Assembly (NCBI RefSeq): GCF_003628145.1
Contig: NZ_RBZV01000004.1
Coordinates: 21,588 to 72,921 of the forward strand
Length of the DNA stretch: 51,334 bases
Reading direction: 5' to 3'
Source of the DNA: Trinickia fusca
GTDB taxonomy: Bacteria; Pseudomonadota; Gammaproteobacteria; Burkholderiales; Burkholderiaceae
In this document: piece after piece, positions 35,368 to 45,382 of the stretch
Numbering within the stretch: the first letter of the stretch is position 1
Layout of the letters: every line of letters starts with the position of its first letter
Made by a program: the position numbers and the translations under genes
The notes under the pieces: model-generated
What the model saw: the letters and a program-made list of their open reading frames with translations, nothing else
The model's database searches: none
What the model was told of the DNA's origin: nothing

Positions 35368-36114
35368 CGTGGCGACGTTACGCGGCATGTTCAACGCTTG
35401 CGAGAGCGGCACCAGCGCGACACCAGCACCCTTGCCGACCAATCCGACTATGCCCTGCAACTCGTCGAGCTCGATGGCATCGTGCACCGTGACGCGCATT
35501 TTGCGCAAGAAGCGATCGACGAGACCGCCGCCGAACGAATGGCGGTCGTAACGAATGAACGGCTCGCTCGACAACAGCTCCCGCCAAGGACGATTGCGCA
35601 ACGCACGCGGCACGAGCAATCCGTAGGGCTCGGTCGTCAGCGTGTGCCACTTCAACTCGGGCGGCAACGCGAACGGAGGCCTGATGATAACGGCACAGTC
35701 GAACTCGCCGGCATCCACCTTGGCCAACAGGTCCAGGGAGACGCCGGGGACGAGACGTATTTGCCACCCCGGCGAATCGCGGCGAAACCGCGCGATCGCA
35801 TCGATAAGAAATGACGTCTGCGCCGTGGCGATCGCCCCCACGCGCAGCAGCCCCGAACGCTGCGTCTCACCACCTTGCTGCTGAAGCCGCTCGTACACCG
35901 ACAACAACTCCTCGGCGACGTCCGCCGTCCGGCGCCCCGCTTCGTTGAGCGTCGCGGCCCTCCCCGTCCGATCGAACAGCGGAAACCCGAGTTCCTCCTC
36001 GAGACGATGGATCTGTGCACTGACCGCGGACTGCGTCAAACCGACGTTAGCGCCCGCGCTCGCGAATGTGCCGAAACGCACCACTGCCAGAAATGTCCTG
36101 AGCTCTCGCAACAT
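35245..36114 (-). CDS. LysR-family regulator at the right island border
   Basis: A 289-residue regulator. The HTH MLRELRTFLAVVRFGTFASAGANVGLTQSAVSAQIHRLEEELG begins at residue 1, LFDRTGRAATLNEAGRR follows, and the effector domain covers about 88-285 (LLRVGAIATAQTSFL, FDCAVIIRPPF, KGAGVALVPLSQALN). It is divergent from a VOC protein (145-base spacer) and formerly preceded the flavin reductase now 3.9 kb away, so either could be its target. The last about 40 codons are part of the direct repeat. Confidence 0.9.
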   Translation of the reverse strand: MLRELRTFLAVVRFGTFASAGANVGLTQSAVSAQIHRLEEELGFPLFDRTGRAATLNEAGRRTADVAEELLSVYERLQQQGGETQRSGLLRVGAIATAQTSFLIDAIARFRRDSPGWQIRLVPGVSLDLLAKVDAGEFDCAVIIRPPFALPPELKWHTLTTEPYGLLVPRALRNRPWRELLSSEPFIRYDRHSFGGGLVDRFLRKMRVTVHDAIELDELQGIVGLVGKGAGVALVPLSQALNMPRNVATLSLGTDTFVREIGVLERSATTQRDALTKLLACIEDAVDQA

Positions 36115-36259
36115 GGCCTATGAGCATTGATCAAAAATTTTGCTACCAAGGACAAAAATATATCGCTATTCATCGATTTCCGTCGAGCATAGACTTGGCT
36201 CAGTGGGACCTGCGTACGCTCGCCCCTCCTTCGCATTCCATTCCGCAAGAGTTCGAACG

Positions 36260-36694
36260 ATGACCGATACCCCCACCCACCTCCCGCCTTTCCATCTCGC
36301 ATTCCCCGTTCACGACATTGCTGCCGCGCGCGCGTTTTATGGTGACTTGCTCGGCTGCCCGGAAGGGCGCAGCACGGACGACTGGGTCGACTTCAACTTT
36401 TACGGCCATCAAATCGTCGCGCATCTGGCACCCGACGAAGCCGGACATCACAGCACCAGCGCCGTCGATGGCGACGCCGTACCTGTGCGTCACTTTGGCG
36501 TGGTGCTGTCGATGGATCAGTGGCAGGGTCTAGCGGACCGGCTCAGTGCAGCCGGCGTGAAGTTCGTCATCGAGCCGCACGTCCGGTTCAAGGGAGAGGT
36601 TGGCGAGCAGGCGACGATGTTCTTCCTCGATCCGTCGGGCAACGCGATCGAGATAAAGGCGTTTGCCGACATGGCCTCGTTGTTCGCCAAATGA
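36260..36694 (+). CDS. VOC (glyoxalase/dioxygenase-fold) protein
   Basis: A 144-residue protein from the ATG at 36260; the frame upstream to 36140 is non-coding spacer. It has two beta-alpha-beta-beta-beta VOC modules. The first is [44 protein letters not shown] with a potential metal ligand His12. The second has VRHFGVVL and the C-terminal ligand region [15 protein letters not shown]. The metal-binding set H...H...E of glyoxalase-like enzymes seems complete. Substrate unknown. It is divergent from the LysR gene, which is the likely regulator. Confidence 0.85.
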   Translation: MTDTPTHLPPFHLAFPVHDIAAARAFYGDLLGCPEGRSTDDWVDFNFYGHQIVAHLAPDEAGHHSTSAVDGDAVPVRHFGVVLSMDQWQGLADRLSAAGVKFVIEPHVRFKGEVGEQATMFFLDPSGNAIEIKAFADMASLFAK

Positions 36695-36772
36695 AGCGTA
36701 GCGAGGGCCGCGCCCGTACCTGAACGGTAGCGAACGGCGCGGCCCGATCAGCCCAATCAGTCCAATCGGAAC

Positions 36773-37969
36773 TCAGACCTGAACGAGGCCCTGAATCGGC
36801 ACCTCGGGATTAACGTCGGCCTCATAGTCGACACCCTCGATCTCGAACCCGAACAGACGCAGGAAGTCGGACTTGTACCCCGCGAAATCCGTAGTCTCGT
36901 AGAGGTTGTCGTTGTCGACCTGACTCCACAACTGCTTCACGCGCGCTTGCACGTCGGGATCGAGTTCCTTGTAATCCGCCCGCAAACGGCCTTCCTCATC
37001 GATATGAGGCGAACCGCCGTAGAGACTGTCCTGGTAGAGCCCATACACCTGCTCGATGCAGCCCTCGTGCGTGCCCTTCTCCTTCATGACCTTGAAGAGC
37101 AGCGACAGGTACAGCGGCATCATCGGAATGGCGGAGCTGGCCTGCGTGACGAGCGCCTTGAGCACCGACACGCGCGCGTCGCCCCCCTTGGCCGCCAACT
37201 TCTCGCGAATCGAACGCACCCGCAGATCGAGATCCTTCTTGGCTGCGCCGATCGACCCGTTCCAGTAGATGTCACGCGTCATCGCCTCGCCGAGATACGT
37301 GAACGCCGTGGTCTTCGCCCCCTCGGCGAGCACGCCGGCGTCGAGCAGCGCGTCGATCCACATCTGCCAGTCCTCGCCGCCCATCACGGCCACCGTGTTG
37401 TCGATTTCGCTTTGCGTAGCGGGTTCGAGCACGGTCTCCTTGATGACTTCCTTGTCGGTATCGATGCTGCGCACGTCGATGGCCTTGCCGATCGGTTTCA
37501 GCGTCGACGCGAACACCTGCCCCGTTACCGGATGCGTGCGTCGCGGTGCCGCGAGACTGTAGATTACGAGGTCGACCTGCCCCAGATCGCGCTTGATGAC
37601 GTCGATCGTCTGTTGCTTGACTTCGTTCGAGAATGCATCGCCGTTGATGCTCCTCGCGTACCGACCTTTCGCCGTCGCGAATTTTTCGAAGGCCGCCGTG
37701 TTGTACCAGCCAGCCGTGCCCGGCTTGTCGCTCGTGCCGGCTCGCTCGAAGAAGACGCCGAGCGTATCGGCACCGGCACCGAAAGCGGCCGTGATGCGCG
37801 CGGCTAAGCCATAGCCCGTCGATGCGCCGATCACGAGTACTTTCTTCGGACCACTGACGATCGGGTCATGGGCAGTCACGTATTCGATCTGCTTCTTGAC
37901 GTTGGCCTCGCAGCCTGCCGGATGAGTCGTCAGGCAAATGAAGCCACGCACGCGCGGTTTGATGATCAT
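36773..37969 (-). CDS. fabV: Enoyl-ACP/trans-2-enoyl-CoA reductase FabV
   Basis: A 398-residue protein, exactly the usual FabV length, from the ATG at 37969. It starts [20 protein letters not shown], has the NADH-binding [11 protein letters not shown] (48-58), [12 protein letters not shown], and the FabV-specific Y-x8-K active site Y235-K244 ([10 protein letters not shown]). It reduces the enoyl double bond in the last step of each fatty-acid elongation cycle in the cytosol, and FabV enzymes are typically triclosan-tolerant. A much longer open frame continues upstream through the AraC gene region but is not coding. Confidence 0.97.
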   Translation of the reverse strand: MIIKPRVRGFICLTTHPAGCEANVKKQIEYVTAHDPIVSGPKKVLVIGASTGYGLAARITAAFGAGADTLGVFFERAGTSDKPGTAGWYNTAAFEKFATAKGRYARSINGDAFSNEVKQQTIDVIKRDLGQVDLVIYSLAAPRRTHPVTGQVFASTLKPIGKAIDVRSIDTDKEVIKETVLEPATQSEIDNTVAVMGGEDWQMWIDALLDAGVLAEGAKTTAFTYLGEAMTRDIYWNGSIGAAKKDLDLRVRSIREKLAAKGGDARVSVLKALVTQASSAIPMMPLYLSLLFKVMKEKGTHEGCIEQVYGLYQDSLYGGSPHIDEEGRLRADYKELDPDVQARVKQLWSQVDNDNLYETTDFAGYKSDFLRLFGFEIEGVDYEADVNPEVPIQGLVQV

Positions 37970-38046
37970 GGATTCCCCTGGTTCGAAGTTGGCGAACCGA
38001 TTGCCGGCCCCAAAAACCACGCATTGTATAGAAGGTTGCTCGAACG

Positions 38047-39066
38047 CTATACCGCGAACCGCACGCCTCTCGGCCCATGCCCGGTCCACCGCTTGAACGC
38101 ACGCCGGAAGTTGTGAGAGTCGCTGAACCCGACCTCGTAAGCGACCTCCTCGATGGATAGCCTCGGATTGCTCAGCAACGCAGTCGCCCGACGTTGGCGC
38201 ACGCCGTCGAGCAGCGCCTGAAACGACACGCCGCTGCGCGCCAATCTCCTTCGCAGCGTGCGCTCGCTCATGCACAACTGAGCGGCGACGGCCTCGAGCG
38301 TCGGCGCCCGGCGCAAATCCCGCCGCACGATGCGCTCGACCGACTCGATCAGCTCGGAATCCTCGTCCTCCTGCGCCCGCAGTTCGTCGAAGAAGCTCAA
38401 GACTTGACGGTGGCTCAATGGGTCGTAGGTCGGAATGGGCCGCTTGGCCCAGGCCAGGTCGCAAGAGAATACGTTGTCCTTCTGCCCGAAACGCAACGGG
38501 CAGTCGAACGTGCGCTCGTATTGGGCGACATAAGCGGGACACGCATAGCTGAAATCGATGCTCGACGGCCTGAACTCGCCGCCCGCCAACGTGCGCGCAA
38601 TCGTCATGAAGCTGCCGAACGCCTCTTCCACGAGAAAGACTTCGATGTCGGGTTCGTGAAAGCGATTCGCGGCGACGACCGACATGGTTGCTCCCTCTTC
38701 CACGCAGTCGAACTCGAGCATGGCACCCGCATGGTTTTGCAGGCTCATGCCGAGACGCACCGCGTCGCCGAACGTCGGGCTCGTCATCAACGCATAGCCG
38801 ACGAGGCCGATGGAGCTGATCGTCTCCTGGTTGGCGACTTCGAGCCCGATGCCTCGCCCCGGTGCCAGCGTCACGGCGCGGCGAATCATTTCGCTGGCCT
38901 GCCGAAACGAGAGGCGGCAATCGGGGTCGGCCAGGTCCGCCACCTCGAACCCGAGGCCCAGACACAATCGTTCGGGATCGATGCCGAATCCGGGACTCAC
39001 GTCGGCCAGACATCGCAGCATATAGGCTTGCAAGTTCGCCATCGTATAGCGCGTGCCGTTCTGCAT
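38047..39066 (-). CDS. AraC-family regulator (OruR/ArgR-like, arabinose-binding-like N-domain)
   Basis: A 339-residue regulator. The N-terminal ligand-binding domain (about 10-200) is of the 'Arabinose_bd' type seen in OruR-like proteins ([46 protein letters not shown]). The C-terminal double HTH (about 245-335) has [24 protein letters not shown] and [32 protein letters not shown]. It ends 77 bases upstream of fabV on the same strand. It may control fabV or the porin upstream; neither is proven. Confidence 0.9.
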   Translation of the reverse strand: MQNGTRYTMANLQAYMLRCLADVSPGFGIDPERLCLGLGFEVADLADPDCRLSFRQASEMIRRAVTLAPGRGIGLEVANQETISSIGLVGYALMTSPTFGDAVRLGMSLQNHAGAMLEFDCVEEGATMSVVAANRFHEPDIEVFLVEEAFGSFMTIARTLAGGEFRPSSIDFSYACPAYVAQYERTFDCPLRFGQKDNVFSCDLAWAKRPIPTYDPLSHRQVLSFFDELRAQEDEDSELIESVERIVRRDLRRAPTLEAVAAQLCMSERTLRRRLARSGVSFQALLDGVRQRRATALLSNPRLSIEEVAYEVGFSDSHNFRRAFKRWTGHGPRGVRFAV

Positions 39067-39189
39067 GATCGCCCCTTCGATGTTCCGTCGAACGTCGAGT
39101 GTAGGAGGACGATGCCGGGTGCGTCGCTTGGTGAAAACGACAGTCGACCGACGCTTGATGCGCCGGCCACCGCACGCCTGGCAGGCAAG

Positions 39190-40401
39190 CTAGAAGTAAT
39201 GTCTGAGCCCGACCATCACGCCGGTTTGCGTGACGCTCGTCGACGGAGACAGACCGTTAATGCCAACCAGCTGCGCGCCGACGAACCCGCCGTGATAGAT
39301 CGAACGATCGGCTTCGGCATACAGCATGTCGCGCTTGGACAGGCTATAGCCGGCGACGACCTGAAACTGCCGGGCCGTGCCGTCGAAATCGGGCGTGTAT
39401 CCGGTCTGTCTGGTCCACCAGCCGTTGACGGCAACCGTGAACGCCTGGCTCACGCGATACGTGATGCCGGCCAGCACCATGCGCCGCTTCTCGAAGCCGC
39501 CAGGCACCGTCGGGTCGACGACCTGCGCCGGCGAGATGATGCCGAGCCCGGCAAGATCGGTCGCCGAGAACGGGCCGTTGTCGAACGACGTGAAGTCGTT
39601 GTCGCGCGAGTTGCCGATGAACCCGGCATTGAACGTGAGCTTGCCGATGCTGACCGATCCGCCTGCCGTATAGATGTCGAACTTGGCGTTGTTGAACATG
39701 TCGCGCGTTCGCAAGAAGCCCACGTCGAGCTTGTAGCGGCCATCGGTCGGCAGCCACGCGAATGCCAAGCCGGCCTGGCTGCCCGCTCCGCCTCCACCGG
39801 CCTGTCCGCCCGGCGCGTACTGCGCGAGAATCGCAAGCGGGCCGATCTGCGCGTCGTATTGCACCATGTTGCTCGTCCGCGAGCCGCCCAGCAGCGTCTG
39901 CTCAGGCTTGAACAGATTGACGTAGGGATCCTGATCGCCGGTCCACATATTGGACCCATAGGCGAGCGTCACACCTTCGAAGGCAACGTTGTATTGGCGG
40001 CCCAGCGTGAGCTCGCCGAATCGGGGCGATAGCAGGCCGACGTACGAGACCTCGAAGAAGTTGACCGACCCTTGCGGCACGACGGTCCCACTGCTCGGAT
40101 CGAAATGGCTCTCGATGTCGAACACCGCCTGATTGCCTGCGCCGAGATCCTCCTGCCCTTTGATGCCCCAGTAGCTTTCGGCGAGGCCACCACCGTCGGT
40201 CATAGAGACACGGTTGCCGGTCGAGACCGGCGTGCCGTCCGAACCATACGAGACACCTCGGGTTTCATAGCGCACGCCGACGTCGATCACGCCATACAGC
40301 GTCACGCTGCTCTGCGCGAGCGCCACGCCGACGCCACACAGCATCAGGCCCGCACCGGCTGCCGCCTTGCGCATCACCCGCCATTGCCTGTCACGCCCCA
40401 T
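39190..40401 (-). CDS. Gram-negative general porin (OmpC-like trimeric porin)
   Basis: A 403-residue outer-membrane porin from the ATG at 40401 (GAGGGG upstream). The signal peptide [20 protein letters not shown] is followed by the mature start [16 protein letters not shown] typical of Burkholderiales porins. [30 protein letters not shown], alternating beta strands and the C-terminal aromatic MVGLRHYF needed for outer-membrane insertion are present. It should form a 16-stranded diffusion pore. The RNA leader carries a strong inverted repeat at 40438-40459. Confidence 0.94.
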   Translation of the reverse strand: MGRDRQWRVMRKAAAGAGLMLCGVGVALAQSSVTLYGVIDVGVRYETRGVSYGSDGTPVSTGNRVSMTDGGGLAESYWGIKGQEDLGAGNQAVFDIESHFDPSSGTVVPQGSVNFFEVSYVGLLSPRFGELTLGRQYNVAFEGVTLAYGSNMWTGDQDPYVNLFKPEQTLLGGSRTSNMVQYDAQIGPLAILAQYAPGGQAGGGGAGSQAGLAFAWLPTDGRYKLDVGFLRTRDMFNNAKFDIYTAGGSVSIGKLTFNAGFIGNSRDNDFTSFDNGPFSATDLAGLGIISPAQVVDPTVPGGFEKRRMVLAGITYRVSQAFTVAVNGWWTRQTGYTPDFDGTARQFQVVAGYSLSKRDMLYAEADRSIYHGGFVGAQLVGINGLSPSTSVTQTGVMVGLRHYF

Positions 40402-40437
40402 TGCGTACCCCTCGAGGTTCGGCTTCGTCGGCTCGTT

Positions 40438-40459
40438 GCGACCATGACGGCATGGTCGC
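40438..40459. promoter_or_regulatory. Perfect 9-bp inverted repeat GCGACCATG-ACGG-CATGGTCGC
   Basis: It lies 36 bases upstream of the porin ATG within the 334-base divergent spacer. Symmetry, length and place fit an operator or a 5'-leader hairpin controlling the porin. Nothing else in the spacer (40402-40735) is recognisable as a gene. Confidence 0.5.
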
Positions 40460-40735
40460 CATGCGATCGATGACAACTTACGGAGCCAAATTCCGGCATA
40501 CCAAGGCAAAAGCGGCCATTTCGGAGTGCGTCGCGGCCATGTCGGTGCGATTGCGCATAACGGAACGTTCCGCGCGGCATGCGGCATCGTGTTGCCGACA
40601 GTCGCATGGGGTGGCCGAAAAAGACCCTCAGAACGGCCAACTTCCACCTTGGAGCGCGCCAGCGCCCCCGATAGCCTTGGCGAGCAAAACGGCGATCGAA
40701 CTGCGACTCGGCCTCACTTCCCCGGAAGCCCTGAC

Positions 40736-41962
40736 ATGAGCGAAATGGCCTTACCCGTGCGCGTTGCCACAAAGTCACGCGACTACGCCTACTACCGCGA
40801 GGTGCTGAAGGGGCAGCATCTGCCTGCCGCATTCGTCGACCTCGACAGCCTCGACACGAACCTGGCCACCCTCGGCACACGCGCCGGCGGCGCGCCCGTG
40901 CGGCTCGCCACGAAGTCGATTCGTTCGCTGCCCGTGATGCGGCACATCTTCGAAGCAGCGCCATTCATGCGTGGTCTGCTGTGCTATAGCGCGGCAGAAG
41001 CCGCCTGGCTCGCCGGCGAAGGCTTCGACGACATCGTCGTTGCCTACCCGTCGGTCGAGCCCGTCGACCTGCGTGCCGTCGCCGCCCAGTTGCGAGCCGG
41101 CCGCTCGATCACGCTGATGGTCGATTGCGCCGCGCACGTCGACGCGATCGATGCCGTCGCGCGTGCCGAGCGCGTCGTGTTTCCACTGGCGATCGACGTC
41201 GACATGTCGGTTGCATTCCCGGGCCTGCACTTCGGCGTCTATCGCTCGCCGATTGCCGATGCCACCGCTGCGCTCGCGCTGGCGCACCACATCGCCAGCC
41301 GAGCCGGCGTCCGGCTCGACGGCGTCATGGGCTACGAAGGACAAATCGCCGGATTGATGGACCGCATACCGGGCGCGCGTCTGCGCAGCGCGGTCATCCG
41401 CTACCTGAAGCGTCGCTCGATCCCACAAGTCGCACAGCGGCGGCGCCGCGTCGTCGACGCGCTGGCAGCGGCCGGCTTCCCTCTACGCTTCGTGAATGGC
41501 GGCGGGACCGGCAGTTTCGAGTCGACGCGCATTGATGCCTCGATTACCGAACTGGCAGCCGGCTCAGGGCTCTATGCGCCGACGCTGTTCGATCACTACG
41601 ACGCGTTTCGCGTGATGCCCGCGGCCGGCTTCGCACTACCCGTCACGCGTATGCCGCGGCCCGGCATCGTGACCTGCTCGGGTGGTGGCTACATCGCGTC
41701 GGGCCCGCCCGACCCAAGCCGCTTGCCGCAACCGTGGCTGCCGCGCGGCTGCGCCCTGCTCGCCAACGAGGCTGCAGGCGAAGTGCAGACACCCGTCCGT
41801 CATCCGCCTTCGGTGAAGTTCGAGATCGGCGCGCCGATGCTGTTCCGCCACGCGAAGGCCGGCGAGCTATGCGAGCGATTCAATACGTTGCTGCTGATCG
41901 CCGACGGCGCCGTTGTCGACCGCGTGCCGACTTATCGCGGCGCCGGCAAGAGTTTCTTTTGA
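40736..41962 (+). CDS. PLP fold-type III enzyme (D-threonine aldolase/alanine racemase-like)
   Basis: A 408-residue protein from the ATG at 40736 (GGAAG upstream). The N-terminal TIM-barrel domain has LPAAFVDLDSLDTNLATL and the PLP lysine in VRLATKSIRS (K60). GVMGYEGQIAG and FVNGGGTGSFES follow; the latter is the phosphate-binding Gly loop. A C-terminal beta domain contains TCSGGGYIASGP and a His/Cys-containing end typical of D-threonine aldolase relatives. It probably cleaves, deaminates or racemises a D-amino acid in the cytosol. First gene of a three-gene operon with an FAD lactone oxidase and an exporter. Confidence 0.85.
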   Translation: MSEMALPVRVATKSRDYAYYREVLKGQHLPAAFVDLDSLDTNLATLGTRAGGAPVRLATKSIRSLPVMRHIFEAAPFMRGLLCYSAAEAAWLAGEGFDDIVVAYPSVEPVDLRAVAAQLRAGRSITLMVDCAAHVDAIDAVARAERVVFPLAIDVDMSVAFPGLHFGVYRSPIADATAALALAHHIASRAGVRLDGVMGYEGQIAGLMDRIPGARLRSAVIRYLKRRSIPQVAQRRRRVVDALAAAGFPLRFVNGGGTGSFESTRIDASITELAAGSGLYAPTLFDHYDAFRVMPAAGFALPVTRMPRPGIVTCSGGGYIASGPPDPSRLPQPWLPRGCALLANEAAGEVQTPVRHPPSVKFEIGAPMLFRHAKAGELCERFNTLLLIADGAVVDRVPTYRGAGKSFF

Positions 41963-41987
41963 CCGCCGAAGAAAGGAGGCCTACACC

Positions 41988-43334
41988 ATGTGGCGCAACT
42001 GGTCCGGGTACGTGAGTTGTCCGCACGCGACGGTATCCCATCCCGACTCGCGCGACGCGCTGGCAGCACTACTGGCCAACGCCGCGCAGACCGGCACGTC
42101 CGTACGCGTAGCCGGCGCGGGTCACTCGTTCACGCCGCTCGTGCAAACCGACGGCACGATCGTGTCGCTCGATCGCCTGCAAGGCCTCATCGACGTCGAT
42201 ACGACGCGGCGCATCGCGCGCGTGCATGCTGGCACCCGATTGTCGACGTTCGGCGCGATGCTGGCCCGATACGGCTTGGCGATGGAAAACCTCGGCGATA
42301 TCGACGTGCAATCGGTCGCCGGCGCGACCAGCACCGGCACGCATGGCACGGGCATCACGCTCGGCAACCTGGCCACGCAAATCGCGAGCTTCACGATCAT
42401 GGACGCCGACGGCAACGAGATCGTCGCCGATACGCGGCAGCACGCCGATCTCTTCAGAGGTGGCCGCATCGGCCTTGGAGCGCTCGGGATCGTGACCGCG
42501 CTCGCGCTCAACGTCGTGCCGTCGTTCCGGCTCAAGCTGCAACGCGGCAAGATGGGGCTGGACGAATGTCTCGCTCAGGCCGCGGCGCTCGTACAACGTC
42601 ATCGCTCGTTCGAGTTCTACTGGTTGCCCCATACCGATGCCGTCCTCACCAAGGCATGGGACATCACTGACGAGCCACCGACACGCGGAAGCTGGAAACG
42701 CCGCGTCACGGACGATCTGCTCGAGAACACCGCGTTCGGCTTGCTGTGCGGCATCGGCCGGCGCTTGCCGTCGACCTGTCCGTCGCTGAGCCGCCTGTGC
42801 GCGTCGTTGCTCGGGCACGATGAGCACGTCGATGCGAGCCATCGCATGCTGTCGACGGCGCGCCGCGTACGCTTCAACGAAATGGAGTGGTCGGTGCCGG
42901 CCGAACAGGGCGAGCAAGCGCTACGCGAAATCGGCGCGCTGATTGCAAAAAAGACGTTTCCGTTGATGTTCCCGATCGAGTACCGTTGGGTGCGCGGCGA
43001 CGACATCTGGCTAAGCCCCGACTATGGACGCGACAGCGTGCGCATCTCCGTCCACCAGTACCGTGGCATGCCGTTCGAGCAATACTTCGACGCCGTACAA
43101 GCCATCTGCCTGCGCTACGAGGGCCGGCCGCATTGGGGCAAGGTTCATTCGCTGCGCGGTAGCGACTTTGCCAAGCTCTATCCACGTTGGGACGATTTTC
43201 TGGCGCTGCGTCGGCGCATGGATCCGCATGGCAGGTTCCTCACGCCGTATCTGCGCGCGCTGTTCGGCTTGGAGCACGAGCGCGGCCCACGGCGTGATGC
43301 ATTGGTCGATGCCGCCTCTTCTTCTACACCGTGA
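41988..43334 (+). CDS. FAD-linked D-arabinono-1,4-lactone oxidase-like enzyme
   Basis: A 448-residue protein with an excellent AGGAGG seven bases before the ATG at 41988. The FAD-binding PCMH domain has VRVAGAGHSFTPL, whose His46 is the usual site of covalent FAD in this family, then VSLDRLQGLIDVD, SVAGATSTGTHGTG and GLGALGIVTALAL. The C-terminal ALO domain ends RPHWGKVHSL...YPRWDDFLALRRRMDPHGRFL. It oxidises an aldonolactone or alditol with oxygen. It starts 25 bases after the PLP enzyme and is followed at 11 bases by an MFS gene. The pathway is not known to me. Confidence 0.88.
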   Translation: MWRNWSGYVSCPHATVSHPDSRDALAALLANAAQTGTSVRVAGAGHSFTPLVQTDGTIVSLDRLQGLIDVDTTRRIARVHAGTRLSTFGAMLARYGLAMENLGDIDVQSVAGATSTGTHGTGITLGNLATQIASFTIMDADGNEIVADTRQHADLFRGGRIGLGALGIVTALALNVVPSFRLKLQRGKMGLDECLAQAAALVQRHRSFEFYWLPHTDAVLTKAWDITDEPPTRGSWKRRVTDDLLENTAFGLLCGIGRRLPSTCPSLSRLCASLLGHDEHVDASHRMLSTARRVRFNEMEWSVPAEQGEQALREIGALIAKKTFPLMFPIEYRWVRGDDIWLSPDYGRDSVRISVHQYRGMPFEQYFDAVQAICLRYEGRPHWGKVHSLRGSDFAKLYPRWDDFLALRRRMDPHGRFLTPYLRALFGLEHERGPRRDALVDAASSSTP

Positions 43335-43345
43335 GATGACGTGAC

Positions 43346-44560
43346 ATGACGCATACGCATACGACGCATTCGCCCGCCGAGATCACGGACGCCACATTAC
43401 GGCCCGAACTGACCGGCTACGCCACCGCGCGGCTCGCACTCGCTTATGCGATCGCCATCAACGGAACGATCCTCATGCCGTTTCTGGTGACCGCCATCAT
43501 GACGCGGCTTCATGTCGACGAAGGGATGGCGACGCAGATAGCCGGTGTCGAGATCCTTGGCGTCGCGCTCGCTTGTGCGGTATTGCCGCGCTGGATTGCG
43601 CGTGGCGCACACGCCTTCGCCGTCGCCGGCGCCGTCGGCACGATCGTGGGACAGGTGGCCAGCGACCTCGCGCCCAGCATCGCGCTCATGAGCGCGGCGC
43701 GCGCCGTCAGCGGCGTGTTCGAGGGCATGCTGTTCGTCGTGGTTGCGTCTAGCGTCGCGCACCGCGCCTGTGCGGACAGCATCTGGGGGAAGATCAACGT
43801 GCTCGCGGGCGGCATCAATGGCAGTGTGCTCGTCGCGGTGTCGCTGCTGCCGCCGATCTGGTTCGGCCGATGGCTGTTCGCGTTGCTCGCCGGTATCGTG
43901 GCGATCCTGGCGCCCTTCGTCGTGCGCATCGATCGCTTTGCCGAAACGAGTCGTCTATCGCTCGCCGGCACGCCGGCCAGACTGCCGAAGCGGCTCGTCG
44001 TCGCGCTCTGGATCGTGACCGTGCTGATCTACGGCGCGCAGGCGTCGCAATGGGCCGTGGCCGGTATCGTCGGCGAGCGGGCAGGCTTGTCGCAGACGAC
44101 CATCGGCATTTTGCTTTCGGTCTCGTCTCTGCTTGGCTTCGCGGGTGCGATCGTGCCGATGCAACGCGCGTGTCACCCGTATCGGCTCACCATCATCGGG
44201 CTCGCGCAGCTCGTCATGATCGTCTGCATCACGGTGTTCTTCGCATCGACGGGCGCCACGTCGTACTTCGTCAGCCAGCTCGTGCTGAACTGCGCGTTCT
44301 TTGCGATCGTTCCATTCCTCACGGGCTTGCTGTCGGAGATCGATCCGGACGGCTCGCTCGTCGCGCGAACGGTCGTCGTGACGTTCTTGGGCGTGGGCAC
44401 GGGTACCGCGTTGGCCGGCCCGTTGTTCGATCGCTACGGCAGCCGGCATTGCGCCTACATGATGGGAGGGGCGATTGTGGCTGCGTTTCCGCTTGTTTGG
44501 ATTTCGCTCAAGGGCTCCGCTCAACATCTCCAACTGTCTGCCAAGTCGAGGCTTGGCTAA
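43346..44560 (+). CDS. MFS transporter
   Basis: A 404-residue protein with about 12 hydrophobic segments in two halves split by a polar loop (RIDRFAETSRLSLAGTPARLPKR, about 192-214). Segments such as GVEILGVALACAVLPRWIARGAHAF and GTALAGPLFDRYGSRHCAYMMGG have the MFS loop style. It is the last gene of the operon with the PLP enzyme and the lactone oxidase, so it probably imports their substrate or exports the product across the inner membrane. Confidence 0.88.
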   Translation: MTHTHTTHSPAEITDATLRPELTGYATARLALAYAIAINGTILMPFLVTAIMTRLHVDEGMATQIAGVEILGVALACAVLPRWIARGAHAFAVAGAVGTIVGQVASDLAPSIALMSAARAVSGVFEGMLFVVVASSVAHRACADSIWGKINVLAGGINGSVLVAVSLLPPIWFGRWLFALLAGIVAILAPFVVRIDRFAETSRLSLAGTPARLPKRLVVALWIVTVLIYGAQASQWAVAGIVGERAGLSQTTIGILLSVSSLLGFAGAIVPMQRACHPYRLTIIGLAQLVMIVCITVFFASTGATSYFVSQLVLNCAFFAIVPFLTGLLSEIDPDGSLVARTVVVTFLGVGTGTALAGPLFDRYGSRHCAYMMGGAIVAAFPLVWISLKGSAQHLQLSAKSRLG

Positions 44561-44584
44561 AGCCCTTCGGTCGCGGTACGGCAG

Positions 44585-45382
44585 TTATTTCGTCTGCATC
44601 CGATCCGCCGCTGCCATGAGCGCAAACCCACCCATGCCGAGCATCATCAGCCATGCCCATGTCTGGTCCCATTGGAAATGCCAGTCGGACCGCGGAGTAG
44701 CCAGCCTGAAGCACAGAAATTCCCAGACGCAGTAGACGATCAGAAACGACGACAGGGAAATGAGCAGCAACGCGGCCTCCCGTGTAGCCCCCGCCCACTT
44801 TCCCATCAGTGCCGCACCAGCCAGCATGATGACCAGTGCGAACGCAATGAAGAGGCCGTTGTTTTCTCCTCCCGTAGCATTCCGATCGCTGCCCCCCACG
44901 AACATCGAAGTCAGAACAACGAACATCACGAAGGCAGCAGCCCAGTAGAGGCTCATGCCGGCCACGTACCTGACGGCCTCCCATGGGGTTCGGTTGACTC
45001 CCGCGCGCTTTTGCACGACCTGTCGCGCAGATATCGCCGCCATGACGCACGGGATGGCTGCCATGGCAATTCCCAGCAATTGCCATGACCAAGTGGAGTG
45101 GGACGTCATCGCTGCAAGCAATGCGTTGGCGACGGTCGATACGTACAGGCCAGACCTTGCCCAACGATAGCCGCGCATGAGCCCGAGTGCGATCGTTACG
45201 TTGGCGGCAGCCCCGATACCGAGCCAGATCCATTGAACGTTTACGGGGAGCGAAGAGCCAAGCAGGAGGGGGGCGGTAGCGAAACGCCCTGCGACATGCA
45301 TGCGGTAGAACAACAGGAATACCGTTGTCGAAGACAACAGCTGAAAGTATGCGGTGATGGTCGGCAATGCGGGTCGTTGCAT
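44585..45382 (-). CDS. Multi-pass membrane protein, unknown family
   Basis: A 265-residue protein from the ATG at 45382, with six or seven hydrophobic segments (LLSSTTVFLLFYRMHVAGRF, WIWLGIGAAANVTIALGLM, LLGIAMAAIPCVMAAISA, YWAAAFVMFVVLTSMFVGG and AFALVIMLAGAALMGKW, among others). A soluble loop RQVVQKRAGVNRTPWEAV lies in the middle. I do not recognise the family. It is convergent with the MFS operon (24-base gap), with its own promoter. A competing frame at 44508-45440 is Arg/Gly/His-rich and not protein-like. Confidence 0.75.
   Translation of the reverse strand: MQRPALPTITAYFQLLSSTTVFLLFYRMHVAGRFATAPLLLGSSLPVNVQWIWLGIGAAANVTIALGLMRGYRWARSGLYVSTVANALLAAMTSHSTWSWQLLGIAMAAIPCVMAAISARQVVQKRAGVNRTPWEAVRYVAGMSLYWAAAFVMFVVLTSMFVGGSDRNATGGENNGLFIAFALVIMLAGAALMGKWAGATREAALLLISLSSFLIVYCVWEFLCFRLATPRSDWHFQWDQTWAWLMMLGMGGFALMAAADRMQTK

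Noticed and set aside
38000-39175. N-terminal extension of the fabV frame giving an 800-residue protein
   Set aside because: The extension is Arg-rich, overlaps the AraC gene in another frame, and FabV has its exact family start and length from 37969.
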